Positions 52,832-61,137 of a DNA stretch of 64,000 nt are shown here, one piece after another. The translations under genes were made by a program, and so were the position numbers. Each line of letters opens with the position of its first letter. The first letter of the stretch is position 1. This DNA comes from Simplicispira psychrophila DSM 11588 (lineage in GTDB: Bacteria > Pseudomonadota > Gammaproteobacteria > Burkholderiales > Burkholderiaceae_C), in NCBI RefSeq assembly GCF_000688255.1, contig NZ_JHYS01000001.1, positions 310,001 to 374,000 of the forward strand, given 5' to 3'. Under the pieces are notes generated by a model that saw only the letters and a list, made by a program, of their open reading frames with translations, was not told the origin of the DNA and ran no database searches.

Positions 52832-54397
52832 TCACCCTAGTAAAGCCGACTGGTAGGACAGCATCGCCATACCGCCCGCGTAGAGAAAGATCAGTGCCAA
52901 CAAAGCCATGAAAAAACGTCTCAAACTGCGCGTTTCACTCCTTATATCCTTCTCATTCGGAATCAGCTCCACCACCCCCAACAGGGGCAGCTCCGTCCAT
53001 TGGCGCAGCCCGGCGCCGTCAAAAAACACCGGCCTGATCTGGCTCATGAGAAAGGCCATCCCCAGTCCGGCGCCCAGCGCGGCCACCAGCGAGACGGGCA
53101 ACAACAGCACCCGGTTCGGGGCCACAGGTTTGGGATTGACGCGCGGCGGATCAATGACGCGAAACTCTGCCACATTGGCGGTGTTTTCCAGTTGGCCGGA
53201 CATGAAGGCCGACTCGCGCCGCCCTACCAGATCGGCATAGTTCTTGTGGTTAATTTCGTAATCACGGTTGAGTTGCGCCAGCTCAGCCTCCAGGCGCGGA
53301 GCCACTTTGAGTTGCTCGCGCACACGGCTGGCACGCGCCTCATACTCGGCCACCCGCGCCTGCAAAGAGGCCACTTGCACCTCCGCAGCGGCATAAATGC
53401 GGCTGAGTTCTTGCACGGCAGGGTTGTTTTGCACCAGCGGATCATTCGGATTGGCCTGCGCCCGACGCTGCAACTCCTGGATATCGTGGCGCTTCTGTCC
53501 TTCCAGCTCACGGATCAGACGGCGACTGTTGGCGACGTCAGGATGCTCCTCGGTATAGCGCTGCAACAGCGTATCGAGATTGCGCCGCTGCACATCCAGC
53601 CGCGCATCGATTTCAGGCGTCTGCACCAGGGCAGGAGACGGCACCGATGCGGGCTGGCGTAGAGACGAACGCAGCGCCTGCAGCTGGCGGCTCGCCGCCA
53701 TGCGTGCGCTTTCCGCCTCGCGCAGCTCCAGGCGTGCCTGGCTGAGCAAATTACCCACTTCTGCTGCGCGCCCGGCCGAGTCCAGGCCGTTTTGCGACTG
53801 CAACTCGATATTGCGCAGCTTGAACTCTTTGAGACGCCCTTCCGCCTGCGTCAGCTTGGCCTCGTAGCTCTTGATCTGCTCATCCAGAAAGCGGCGTGCA
53901 CTGTCCGAGTCTTGGCGTGTGGCGCCCAGACTGGACTCGACAAAAATGGTCAGCAAGGTTTGCACCACACGCCGCGCCACTTCAGGGTTTTGATCAGCGT
54001 AAGACAGCGTGTAAAGATTGTCTCGGCCGGTGGTTTTGATACTGATGGTTTTGGTGACTTTATCCACCATGGCTTCGCTCTGCACCTTGGTCTGCGCCCC
54101 CAGATCCAGATCAGCCGTGCGTATCAAGCGTTCAATGGTCGGCCGACTGAGCAGTGTGCGGCTAAGCATGCCCACCTGCTGCTCAATATTGGGCTGTACG
54201 GCAATCCCCATCATCAGCGGACGCAAGATGGATTGCGTATCGACATAAACGCGCGCTGATGCCTGGTAGTGGTCCGGCATCATGAGCACCACCACCACAC
54301 CCGCTACCGCGACCAGCCAAGCCAGCGCCATGGCCAACCTGCGATAGATCCACATGCCGCGCACGGTGGTGGCAATCTGTCCCCAGAGCTCATCCAT
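52832..54397 (-). CDS. XrtA system polysaccharide chain-length determinant (Wzz/Wzc-like)
   Basis: A 521-residue inner membrane protein with two terminal TM helices (about 18-40 and 495-515) and a long periplasmic coiled-coil part (heptad-rich segments around residues 160-390, for example SYEAKLTQAEGRLKEFKLRNIEL). The C-terminal proline-rich segment before TM2 (RVIDPPRVNPKPVAPNRVLLLPVSL) is the usual Wzz signature. It sets the length of the polymer together with the tyrosine kinase encoded downstream. There is no kinase domain in this protein, so the Wzc function is split over two genes. Confidence 0.95.
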   Translation of the reverse strand: MDELWGQIATTVRGMWIYRRLAMALAWLVAVAGVVVVLMMPDHYQASARVYVDTQSILRPLMMGIAVQPNIEQQVGMLSRTLLSRPTIERLIRTADLDLGAQTKVQSEAMVDKVTKTISIKTTGRDNLYTLSYADQNPEVARRVVQTLLTIFVESSLGATRQDSDSARRFLDEQIKSYEAKLTQAEGRLKEFKLRNIELQSQNGLDSAGRAAEVGNLLSQARLELREAESARMAASRQLQALRSSLRQPASVPSPALVQTPEIDARLDVQRRNLDTLLQRYTEEHPDVANSRRLIRELEGQKRHDIQELQRRAQANPNDPLVQNNPAVQELSRIYAAAEVQVASLQARVAEYEARASRVREQLKVAPRLEAELAQLNRDYEINHKNYADLVGRRESAFMSGQLENTANVAEFRVIDPPRVNPKPVAPNRVLLLPVSLVAALGAGLGMAFLMSQIRPVFFDGAGLRQWTELPLLGVVELIPNEKDIRSETRSLRRFFMALLALIFLYAGGMAMLSYQSALLG

Positions 54398-54490
54398 CCC
54401 ATCACCCCCTCATAGCTGGCCATGGGCATTCAAGGCCTTCCCGACACTGAATACCCGTTTTTTTGAAATTTCTGCAAATACGTTAATCTC

Positions 54491-55126
54491 TCAGAACCAC
54501 CCCTGCGGAATAATCAAAATATCTCCAGGAAGAACATCTACATTCGCATCAATATCGCCACGCTTGATCAAGTCATTCAAGCGTACGTTATAGCGCTTAT
54601 TACCTTCGGCGGTACGGATGAGGGTGGCCTTGTTACCATCCGCAAAATCAGTCAATCCACCGGCCGCAATCAGCACATCCAGCACCGTCATCTTTTGTTT
54701 ATAGGGCAAAAATTGCGGTTTGGCTGCCTCTCCGACAACCCGTATTTGTTCGCTATAAGGACCCACAAATCCGGTAACGATCACGGTAACGACAGGGTCT
54801 CGCACATATTTGGCCAGCTCCTTTTCCACATCGCGTGCAATTTGCACGGAAGTCTTTCCTTGTGCCATAAGTCCGTCCACCAAAGGAGTCGAGACCTGTC
54901 CATCCGGGCGCACCGGAACCACCTGAGACAACTCCGGATTGCGCCACACGATGATATTGAGCGTGTCACCGGGGCCAACGATGTAGTTGTAGTCGGGCAC
55001 GGCTGCAACCACCGGTGCGTCGGGGTGGTTTTTAAAACCAGCACATCCGACAAGGGAGGCGGCCACGACAACAGCGACTGCCAGTCGGCTTGTAAAGCCT
55101 ACAAAATTCGATACATATTCTTGCAC
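54491..55126 (-). CDS. XrtA system exopolysaccharide export protein (Wza-like lipoprotein)
   Basis: A lipoprotein of about 211 residues with lipobox LVGC (C28 from the GTG start), followed by a polysaccharide biosynthesis/export (PES) domain (YNYIVGPGDTLNIIVWRNPELS, VRPDGQVSTPLVDGLMA) and a SLBB domain (VTVIVTGFVGPYSEQIRVVGEA, MTVLDVLIAAGGLTDFADGN). It is shorter than E. coli Wza, as usual in this group, and probably forms the periplasmic/outer membrane channel ring. The GTG at 55126 has a clear AAGGAA 7 bp upstream; an ATG at 55147 in frame is the alternative. It is the first gene of the minus-strand export operon. Its upstream region is AT-rich. Confidence 0.93.
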   Translation of the reverse strand: MQEYVSNFVGFTSRLAVAVVVAASLVGCAGFKNHPDAPVVAAVPDYNYIVGPGDTLNIIVWRNPELSQVVPVRPDGQVSTPLVDGLMAQGKTSVQIARDVEKELAKYVRDPVVTVIVTGFVGPYSEQIRVVGEAAKPQFLPYKQKMTVLDVLIAAGGLTDFADGNKATLIRTAEGNKRYNVRLNDLIKRGDIDANVDVLPGDILIIPQGWF

Positions 55127-55302
55127 GATGTAATTTCCTTGAAACATTTGCCACGACTGGAACGGTTGCAGTTAAATATAACTCAGCACAAGCCAATAAA
55201 AAAAATATTACTATGCTATGAGAATTCAAAATTAAATAGCATTCTTCAATCTGTGATATTTTGAATCCATAAAAATATTAACCATCTCCTCTGGAATATG
55301 CA

Positions 55303-56928
55303 ATGCATCCCATTCCCAGCATGTACACCCTGGAGGCACTTTTTGCAGCACTGTCAGCGTGGGAAGGACTTTTGGGAGCAGAGAATGTTCTTTTAGGAAC
55401 AGCAGCGCTGCGGCCCTACGGCACCGATACCAGCGGCTTGGTACGCAAAGTCCCCGCCGCCCTGCGCATTGACACCGAGCCACTACTGCAAGCCGTGCTG
55501 CGCGTGGCCCAACATCACCGGGTGGCTGTCTACCCTCTGAGCACGGGCCACAACTGGGGCTACGGCAGCGCCCTGCCAGCGCGCGATGGCAGCGTGCTGC
55601 TCGATCTGTCGCGCATGCAGCGCATCCTGCATTTCGATCCTGAACTCGGTGTCGTCAGCGTCGAGCCCGGCGTCACCCAAGGCATGCTGGCCGACTTTCT
55701 GGAACAGGGAGGACACGATTTTCTGGTGCCTGTGACCGGCGCCGGCCCGACCTGCAGCCTGCTGGCCAATGCCCTGGAACGCGGTTTTGGCGTCACGCCT
55801 TACACCGACCACTTTGGTGCCGTGACCGATCTGCAGGCAGTATTGGCAGATGGCTCGCTCTACCGGACGGCCCTGCACGAAGCCGGCAGTGAAGAACTGG
55901 CGCGTCTTTTCAAGTGGGGTATCGGCCCGTATTCAGCGGGGCTTTTCACCCAAAGTGGCTTTGGCGTTGTCACGCGTATCAGCATCGTGCTGGCACGCCG
56001 ACCGGCATGCGTCAAGATGTGCCTCTTCAGGCTGGCGCATGACGAACTATTGGCGCCAGCCGTACTGTCCATCCGCAGCGTACTGGCCCGACTGCCGGGC
56101 ACCGTGGGCGGCATCCAACTGATGAACCAGCACCGGATGCTGAGCATGTCGGCGCCCTACCCGCACGAGCGCGCAGGCACCAACGGGCTGCTGCCCCCCG
56201 AGGTGATCAGTAGCCTGGGGCGCCACTATCAAGTTTCTCCGTGGACTGGGTTTGCCACCCTGTATGGCACCCAGCGCATGGTGGCCGCGGCACAAAAGGA
56301 AATGCGTATCGCCCTGGGCCCGGTGGCCAGCCGCCTGTTCTTCGTCACGCCACAACGCACACGCCAGTTGGCGCGTTGGGCACGCTGGTTACCTGGTACC
56401 AAAGGCCGGGCACTACAAGAATGGACCGCCACACTGATGCGCTCGCTGGAGCTGGTGGCGGGCCGGCCCAACGAAACTGTGTTGCCACTGGCCTACTGGC
56501 GCAGTGGCCAGCACCCGGACCACGGGGCCCTCCATCCTGGCGCCGACGGCTGCGGTCTGACGTGGTATGCGCCCCTGGTGCCGATGCGCCCCGGCGACGT
56601 GCTCAATTTTGTCCGCATGGTGCATGAGATCACCCCGCGCTACGGCATTGAGCCTTTGATCACTTTGACGTCTTTGAGCGATCGCCTGTTCGACAGCACC
56701 GTGCCCCTGCTGTTCGACCGCAAAGACCCCGCGGCCACAGCGGCTGCTGCGGCCTGCTTTGATGAATTGCTGCACAGCGGCAAAGCACAGGGCTGGTTTC
56801 CTTGCCGCGTCGGCATTGACGCCATGCCGGCGTTAATGGAGATGCAGGACAGCGCCCGCAGCTTTCACGAGCGCCTGCGCCGCAGCCTGGACCCACACGA
56901 CATCCTGGCGCCTGGGCGCTATCGCTGA
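55303..56928 (+). CDS. FAD-binding oxidoreductase (VAO/PCMH-like)
   Basis: A 541-residue flavoprotein of the vanillyl-alcohol oxidase / p-cresol methylhydroxylase superfamily. FAD-binding segments: AVYPLSTGHNWGYGSALP, VLLDLSRMQRILHFDPELGVVSVEPGVTQGMLADFL and VTGAGPTCSLLANALERGFGVTPY; the C-terminal substrate cap includes GLTWYAPLVPMRPGD and LITLTSLSDRLFDSTVPLLFDR. No signal peptide is visible. The substrate is unknown; an alcohol or phenol would be usual for the family. It is on the plus strand inside the exopolysaccharide locus, divergent from the export operon and convergent with the epimerase gene, which is unusual company. A sugar or lipid alcohol substrate is speculation. Confidence 0.82.
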   Translation: MHPIPSMYTLEALFAALSAWEGLLGAENVLLGTAALRPYGTDTSGLVRKVPAALRIDTEPLLQAVLRVAQHHRVAVYPLSTGHNWGYGSALPARDGSVLLDLSRMQRILHFDPELGVVSVEPGVTQGMLADFLEQGGHDFLVPVTGAGPTCSLLANALERGFGVTPYTDHFGAVTDLQAVLADGSLYRTALHEAGSEELARLFKWGIGPYSAGLFTQSGFGVVTRISIVLARRPACVKMCLFRLAHDELLAPAVLSIRSVLARLPGTVGGIQLMNQHRMLSMSAPYPHERAGTNGLLPPEVISSLGRHYQVSPWTGFATLYGTQRMVAAAQKEMRIALGPVASRLFFVTPQRTRQLARWARWLPGTKGRALQEWTATLMRSLELVAGRPNETVLPLAYWRSGQHPDHGALHPGADGCGLTWYAPLVPMRPGDVLNFVRMVHEITPRYGIEPLITLTSLSDRLFDSTVPLLFDRKDPAATAAAAACFDELLHSGKAQGWFPCRVGIDAMPALMEMQDSARSFHERLRRSLDPHDILAPGRYR

Positions 56929-56958
56929 AAAACGGCGCAGGCACCCCGGCAACGCGCA

Positions 56959-57936
56959 TCACACGCCGTAATACCCGCAGTACCAGTGCACAAAACGTGC
57001 GATGCCTTGCGCCAGCGGAGTGGATGGCACAAAGCCGACCCAGTCCTGCAGCGCCTGGGTGCTGGCATAGGTGGCGGGGACATCACCGGCCTGCATCGGC
57101 AGCAATTGTTTGATGGCTGTTTTGCCCAGCGCCCTCTCAATGCACGCAATGAAGTCCAGCAACTGCACCGGTTCGCTGTTGCCGATGTTGAACACGCGGT
57201 AGGGGGCGGCGCCGGCACTGGACAGCGGAGCGGGCTTATCCAGCACACGCAGCACACCTTCGGTGATGTCGTCGATATAGGTGAAGTCGCGCTGCATGTC
57301 GCCATGGTTGAAGACCGCAATCGGCTCCCCCGCCAGAATCGCCCGCGTGAACAGGTGGTAGGCCATGTCGGGTCGCCCCCACGGGCCATAGACGGTAAAA
57401 AAGCGCAGCCCCGTGGTCGGAAAGCGATACAGGTGGCTGTAAGCGTGCGCCATCAACTCGTTGGCTTTCTTGCTGGCGGCATACAGGCTGACCGGGTGGT
57501 CCACGGCGTCGGTTTCGGCAAACGGCATCTTGGTATTGCCGCCATAGACGCTGGAGCTGGAGGCATACACCAGATGATCGACCTGCTGGGTGCGGCAGCC
57601 TTCTAGGATGTGGCCAAAACCGGTGAGGTTGGCGTCCAAATAGGCGTGGGGATGGGTGATGCTGTAGCGCACACCGGCCTGGGCGGCCAGATGGATGACG
57701 CGGTCAAAACGCGGCCCGGCAAAAACGTCTGCCATACCGGCGCGGTCGGCCAAGTCGCACTGCACAAAACGAAAGCCGGGCTGCCCCTGCAGACGCTGCA
57801 GACGCGCGCGCTTGAGGGCCGGGTCGTAGTAGTCGTTGAGACTGTCCAGACCCAGCACTTGGTCACCGCGTGCCAGCAGGCGTTCGGCGACGTGGCTGCC
57901 AATGAAGCCGGCGGCGCCGGTCAGAAGAATGTGCAT
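56959..57936 (-). CDS. UDP-glucuronate 4-epimerase-like NAD-dependent epimerase
   Basis: A 325-residue extended short-chain dehydrogenase. NAD-binding GAAGFIGSHVAERLLARGD; catalytic Ser-Tyr-Lys in YASSSSVYGGNTKMPF and SLYAASKKANELMAHAYSHLY; then GLRFFTVYGPWGRPDMA, as in UDP-glucuronate 4-epimerases (the TKMPF segment is typical of the uronate-specific group). It would turn UDP-GlcA from Ugd into UDP-GalA for the polymer. It lies 11 bp downstream of galE on the same strand. Confidence 0.9.
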   Translation of the reverse strand: MHILLTGAAGFIGSHVAERLLARGDQVLGLDSLNDYYDPALKRARLQRLQGQPGFRFVQCDLADRAGMADVFAGPRFDRVIHLAAQAGVRYSITHPHAYLDANLTGFGHILEGCRTQQVDHLVYASSSSVYGGNTKMPFAETDAVDHPVSLYAASKKANELMAHAYSHLYRFPTTGLRFFTVYGPWGRPDMAYHLFTRAILAGEPIAVFNHGDMQRDFTYIDDITEGVLRVLDKPAPLSSAGAAPYRVFNIGNSEPVQLLDFIACIERALGKTAIKQLLPMQAGDVPATYASTQALQDWVGFVPSTPLAQGIARFVHWYCGYYGV

Positions 57937-57947
57937 CGGGCGATTTT

Positions 57948-59003
57948 TCAGGCGGCCACTGCAGCCATTGGAGAGGCAAAACCTTCCGGGTTCTGGCCCT
58001 GCCAGTTCCAGGCATCACGGCACATGGTGGCCAAGTCGCGCTCAGCGCGCCAACCCAGCAACTGGGCAGCCTGCAGCGGGTCGGCATAGCAGGCGGCCAC
58101 ATCCCCGGCGCGGCGCGGCGCCATGCAGTAAGGCACGGTGCAGCCGCTGGCCTGCTCGAAGGCGCGCACGATATCCAGCACGCTGTAACCGGTGCCCGTG
58201 CCCAGGTTGACGCTAAAGCATTGCGCCTGCGTTTGCAGACACTCCAGCGCCTTGAGGTGGCCCAGCGCCAGATCGACCACATGGATGTAGTCGCGCAGGC
58301 CGGTACCGTCGGGCGTCGGGTAGTCGCTGCCCCAGATGCTCAGGCGCTCGCGCCGCCCTACTGCCACCTGAGCCACATACGGCAACAGGTTGCTGGGCAC
58401 GCCCACCGGGTCTTCGCCAATGCGCCCGCTGGGGTGCGCGCCGACCGGATTGAAATAACGCAGGATGGCAATGCGCCAGGTGGGATCGGCCACATGCAAT
58501 TCGCGCAGCATGTCCTCGATCACCAGCTTGGTGCGGCCATAGGGATTGGTGGCCGAAAGCGGGTGGTCTTCGGTCAACGGTAGTGATTGCGGCTCGCCAT
58601 ACACCGTGGCGGACGAGCTGAACACCAGTGAGTTCACGCCCGCACGGCCCATGGCTTCGAGCAGGCGCAGCGTGCCGACGACGTTGTTGTCGTAGTAGCG
58701 CAGCGGCTGTGCCACCGATTCGCCCACCGCTTTGAGTCCAGCGAAATGCACCACCGCCGTGGCGCCGCTGTCAGCCAGCGCATGATCGAGTGCTGCAGCG
58801 TCGCGGATGTCACCCCGGTAGACGCGCAGTCGCTGCCCGGTCAAGGATTCGACCCGGTGCAGCGCTTCGGGTGAACTGTTGCTGAAGTTGTCGAATACCG
58901 CCACGGTGTAACCGGCCTGGAGCAATTCAACGCAGGTATGACTGCCAATGTAGCCAGCACCACCAGTCACCAAAATCGTCTTGTTTTTCACGGGTAAGGG
59001 CAT
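57948..59003 (-). CDS. galE: UDP-glucose 4-epimerase
   Basis: A 351-residue GalE. NAD site VTGGAGYIGSHTCVELLQAGY, VVHFAGLKAVGES, Ser and Tyr-Lys of the active site in SSSATVYGEP and NPYGRTKLVIEDML, then ILRYFNPVGAHPSG and RDYIHVVDLALGH. It interconverts UDP-glucose and UDP-galactose, supplying galactose to the polysaccharide. The last 15 residues after EGF are poorly conserved. Divergent from the tyrosine phosphatase gene across about 110 bp. Confidence 0.95.
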   Translation of the reverse strand: MPLPVKNKTILVTGGAGYIGSHTCVELLQAGYTVAVFDNFSNSSPEALHRVESLTGQRLRVYRGDIRDAAALDHALADSGATAVVHFAGLKAVGESVAQPLRYYDNNVVGTLRLLEAMGRAGVNSLVFSSSATVYGEPQSLPLTEDHPLSATNPYGRTKLVIEDMLRELHVADPTWRIAILRYFNPVGAHPSGRIGEDPVGVPSNLLPYVAQVAVGRRERLSIWGSDYPTPDGTGLRDYIHVVDLALGHLKALECLQTQAQCFSVNLGTGTGYSVLDIVRAFEQASGCTVPYCMAPRRAGDVAACYADPLQAAQLLGWRAERDLATMCRDAWNWQGQNPEGFASPMAAVAA

Positions 59004-59111
59004 GAAACTCTCGATTCAATCCATGGGTGGCAGAAGATGTAACGCCGGTTGTAGGCGATTTCGCCTTCCACCGTCAACGCAAAGTTGCAACAGCGCAGCC
59101 AGGAGCGAGAC

Positions 59112-59612
59112 ATGAAACTGTTTTCTGTCGTCTTTGTCTGCATGGGCAACCTGTGCCGCAGCCCCAGCGCACACGGTGTGTTTCGCCAGCGCGTGGCCAG
59201 CGCCGGGCTGGCCGCTCAGGTGCGCATCGACAGCGCCGGCACGCACGCCACCAAGGGCGAACGCGCCGATGCCCGGGCGCAGGCCTGCGCGCGCCAGCAC
59301 GGTTACGACTTGAGCGACCTGCGTTCCCGCCCGGTCGTCGCCAGCGACTTTGAGCTGTTTGATCTGCTGCTGGCGATGGACGAGAACAATGAGAGCCATC
59401 TGCGCCGCCGCTGCCCGCCCCCGCTGCAACAGCGCGTGCGCCGCTTGACCGAGTTCTGCCTGCACCCGCACAGCGCGGCGGTGCCGGACCCGTATTACAG
59501 CAATGCACAGGGCTTTGAGCAGGTGCTGGCGTTGATTGAAGACGCCTGTGATGGCCTGCTCGCCCATGTGCAGCAGCAGTTAAATTTGATAGCTACAACC
59601 GCACGCTCCTAA
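59112..59612 (+). CDS. Low-molecular-weight protein-tyrosine phosphatase (Wzb-like)
   Basis: A 166-residue cytoplasmic phosphatase. The catalytic P-loop reads VCMGNLCRSP (Cys-x5-Arg-Ser) near residues 9-18 and the general acid Asp lies in VPDPYY. The ATG at 59112 has AGGAG 6 bp upstream and begins the domain; an upstream ATG at 59085 is less likely. In polysaccharide loci this enzyme dephosphorylates the BY-type tyrosine kinase, so the kinase encoded at 51845-52822 is the expected partner. It is read toward gph and ends in repeat copy E. Confidence 0.9.
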   Translation: MKLFSVVFVCMGNLCRSPSAHGVFRQRVASAGLAAQVRIDSAGTHATKGERADARAQACARQHGYDLSDLRSRPVVASDFELFDLLLAMDENNESHLRRRCPPPLQQRVRRLTEFCLHPHSAAVPDPYYSNAQGFEQVLALIEDACDGLLAHVQQQLNLIATTARS

Positions 59613-59635
59613 AGGACTAGCGGCCATTTTGACTA
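59582..59635 (-). repeat. Dispersed ~50-bp repeat, copy E
   Basis: On the minus strand it reads GTCAAAATGGCCGCTAGTCC followed, after a short variable centre, by GGTTGTAGCTATCAAATTT. It overlaps the last codons of the phosphatase gene and the gap to the convergent gph gene. Confidence 0.75.
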
Positions 59636-59670
59636 CTTTTTTAACCATTTTCAGGCCTTTTTAGCGCTTT

Positions 59671-60369
59671 TTAGGACAGCAGATCCGCCAGCGAATCGAC
59701 CCAGCCATCGGCATCCACCGCGCGCACCGGCTGACCGTGGTTATAGCCGTAGGTGGTCAGCACCACCGGGCAACCCGCAGCCCGCGCGGCCTGGGCGTCG
59801 TTGCTGGAGTCACCGACCATCAGCGTGCGCGCTGGCGTGCTGCCCAGCGCTGCGCAGGTTTTGCGCAGCGGCAACGGATCGGGCTTTTTCTTCTCGAAAC
59901 TGTCACCGCCAAAAATGTGCTCAAAAAACCCATCCAGCCCTTTGGCGCGCAGCAGCGGCAGGGCAAAGGACAGCGGCTTGTTGGTCAGGCACGCCAGGCG
60001 CAGGCCAGCACTGCGCAGCGCCTGCAAGCCTTCGGGCACACCGGCATAGACGCTGGCGAACTGGCCGTTGATGCGCAGATAGTGCTGCTGGTAGCGGGGC
60101 CAGGCGCGGGCATGGAGCGCTTCAATTTCAATAGCTGATAGCGCTTTCCCTGCTTGGGCTAGAGCATGATTGAGCACTAAATGCAGCAAATGTTCTGAGC
60201 CTTTGCCGACCATGTGTGCAATCGCTGGCGCAGCAATGTGCGGCAAGGCCAAGTCGTCCAGCATGTGGTTCAGCGCCTGGGCAAAGTCGCCCATGGTGTC
60301 CACCATCGTGCCGTCGAGGTCAATGATGGCGGCGTCCAGCGCCGTACAGTCAAGGGGCAAAGAAATCAT
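59671..60369 (-). CDS. gph: Phosphoglycolate phosphatase (HAD superfamily)
   Basis: A 232-residue HAD phosphatase. Motif I DLDGTMVDT (nucleophile Asp), motif II CLTNKPLSFA, motif III FEKKKPDPLPL, motif IV VGDSSNDAQAARAAG. It removes phosphate from 2-phosphoglycolate, a by-product of DNA repair and of Rubisco oxygenation. A dispersed repeat (copy F) lies in frame within the cap domain, covering AQAGKALSAIEIE. The start lies just after a terminator-like hairpin and has no clear Shine-Dalgarno sequence. In relatives this gene usually precedes trpE; here the polysaccharide locus lies between them. Confidence 0.93.
   Translation of the reverse strand: MISLPLDCTALDAAIIDLDGTMVDTMGDFAQALNHMLDDLALPHIAAPAIAHMVGKGSEHLLHLVLNHALAQAGKALSAIEIEALHARAWPRYQQHYLRINGQFASVYAGVPEGLQALRSAGLRLACLTNKPLSFALPLLRAKGLDGFFEHIFGGDSFEKKKPDPLPLRKTCAALGSTPARTLMVGDSSNDAQAARAAGCPVVLTTYGYNHGQPVRAVDADGWVDSLADLLS
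60122..60175 (-). repeat. Dispersed ~50-bp repeat, copy F, inside gph
   Basis: On the minus strand it shows CATGCTCTAGCCCAAGCAGG, then AAAGCGCTATCAGCTATTGA, matching the repeat pattern with more divergence. It lies fully inside the gph frame and encodes part of the cap domain. Confidence 0.55.
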
Positions 60370-60383
60370 GAAAAAAGGCCCAT

Positions 60384-60406
60384 AAAAAAAGGCCCGTATC
60401 GGGCCT
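60384..60406 (-). terminator. Rho-independent terminator downstream of rpe
   Basis: On the minus strand AGGCCCG-ATA-CGGGCCT forms a 7-bp GC-rich stem with a 3-base loop, followed by seven T. It lies 22 bp after the rpe stop and just upstream of the gph start, so most rpe transcripts should end before gph. Confidence 0.75.
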
Positions 60407-60427
60407 GGGAAAAAGAAAGAAAAATTA

Positions 60428-61108
60428 TCAAGCCAGCGCGCTGCGCATGGTGTCGATCACACCCTGGTAGGACGGTTTGCCAAAAATCGCACTGCCGGCG
60501 ACAAAAGTGTCGGCGCCGGCATCGGCAGCATGGCGAATATTGTTTTCTTTGATGCCGCCATCGACTTCGAGGCGAATGTCTTTGCCGCAGGCGTCAATGC
60601 GCTTGCGCACCGCCTCGATCTTGCGCAAGGCCGAGTCGATAAAGCTCTGGCCGCCAAAGCCGGGGTTGACGCTCATGATCAAAATCAGGTCGATATCGTC
60701 GATCACCCAGTCCAGCACATCCAGCGACGCGGCCGGGTTGAACACCAGACCGGGCTTAACGCCCTGCGCGGCAATCGCCTGGATGCTGCGGTGGACATGC
60801 TGCGCGGCATCGGGATGAAAGCTGATGTAGTCAGCGCCGGCCTGGGCAAAAGCCGCCGCCAGCGTATCAACCGGCTGCACCATCAAATGCACGTCAATCG
60901 GTACCGCCACGCCAGCCGCGGTGACGGCATGTGGCTTCAAGGCCTGGCAGACCATCGGGCCAAAGGTCAGGTTGGGTACGTAATGGTTGTCCATCACGTC
61001 AAAGTGGATCCAGTCGGCGCCAGCATCAATGACACTGCGCACTTCTTCGCCCAGACGGGCGAAATCGGCGGACAAGATAGAGGGGGCGATTCGGTAGGTT
61101 CGGCTCAT
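60428..61108 (-). CDS. rpe: Ribulose-phosphate 3-epimerase
   Basis: A 226-residue (beta/alpha)8 enzyme that interconverts ribulose 5-phosphate and xylulose 5-phosphate in the pentose phosphate and Calvin pathways. It starts [23 protein letters not shown]; metal ligands and active-site residues lie in [48 protein letters not shown] and LEVDGGI. The ATG at 61108 starts the conserved domain; a start at 61144 would overlap apaG. Divergent from apaG with a 29-bp gap. Confidence 0.97.
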   Translation of the reverse strand: MSRTYRIAPSILSADFARLGEEVRSVIDAGADWIHFDVMDNHYVPNLTFGPMVCQALKPHAVTAAGVAVPIDVHLMVQPVDTLAAAFAQAGADYISFHPDAAQHVHRSIQAIAAQGVKPGLVFNPAASLDVLDWVIDDIDLILIMSVNPGFGGQSFIDSALRKIEAVRKRIDACGKDIRLEVDGGIKENNIRHAADAGADTFVAGSAIFGKPSYQGVIDTMRSALA

Positions 61109-61137
61109 GGCGGCATTGTCGCAGTTACCATCCGCCC

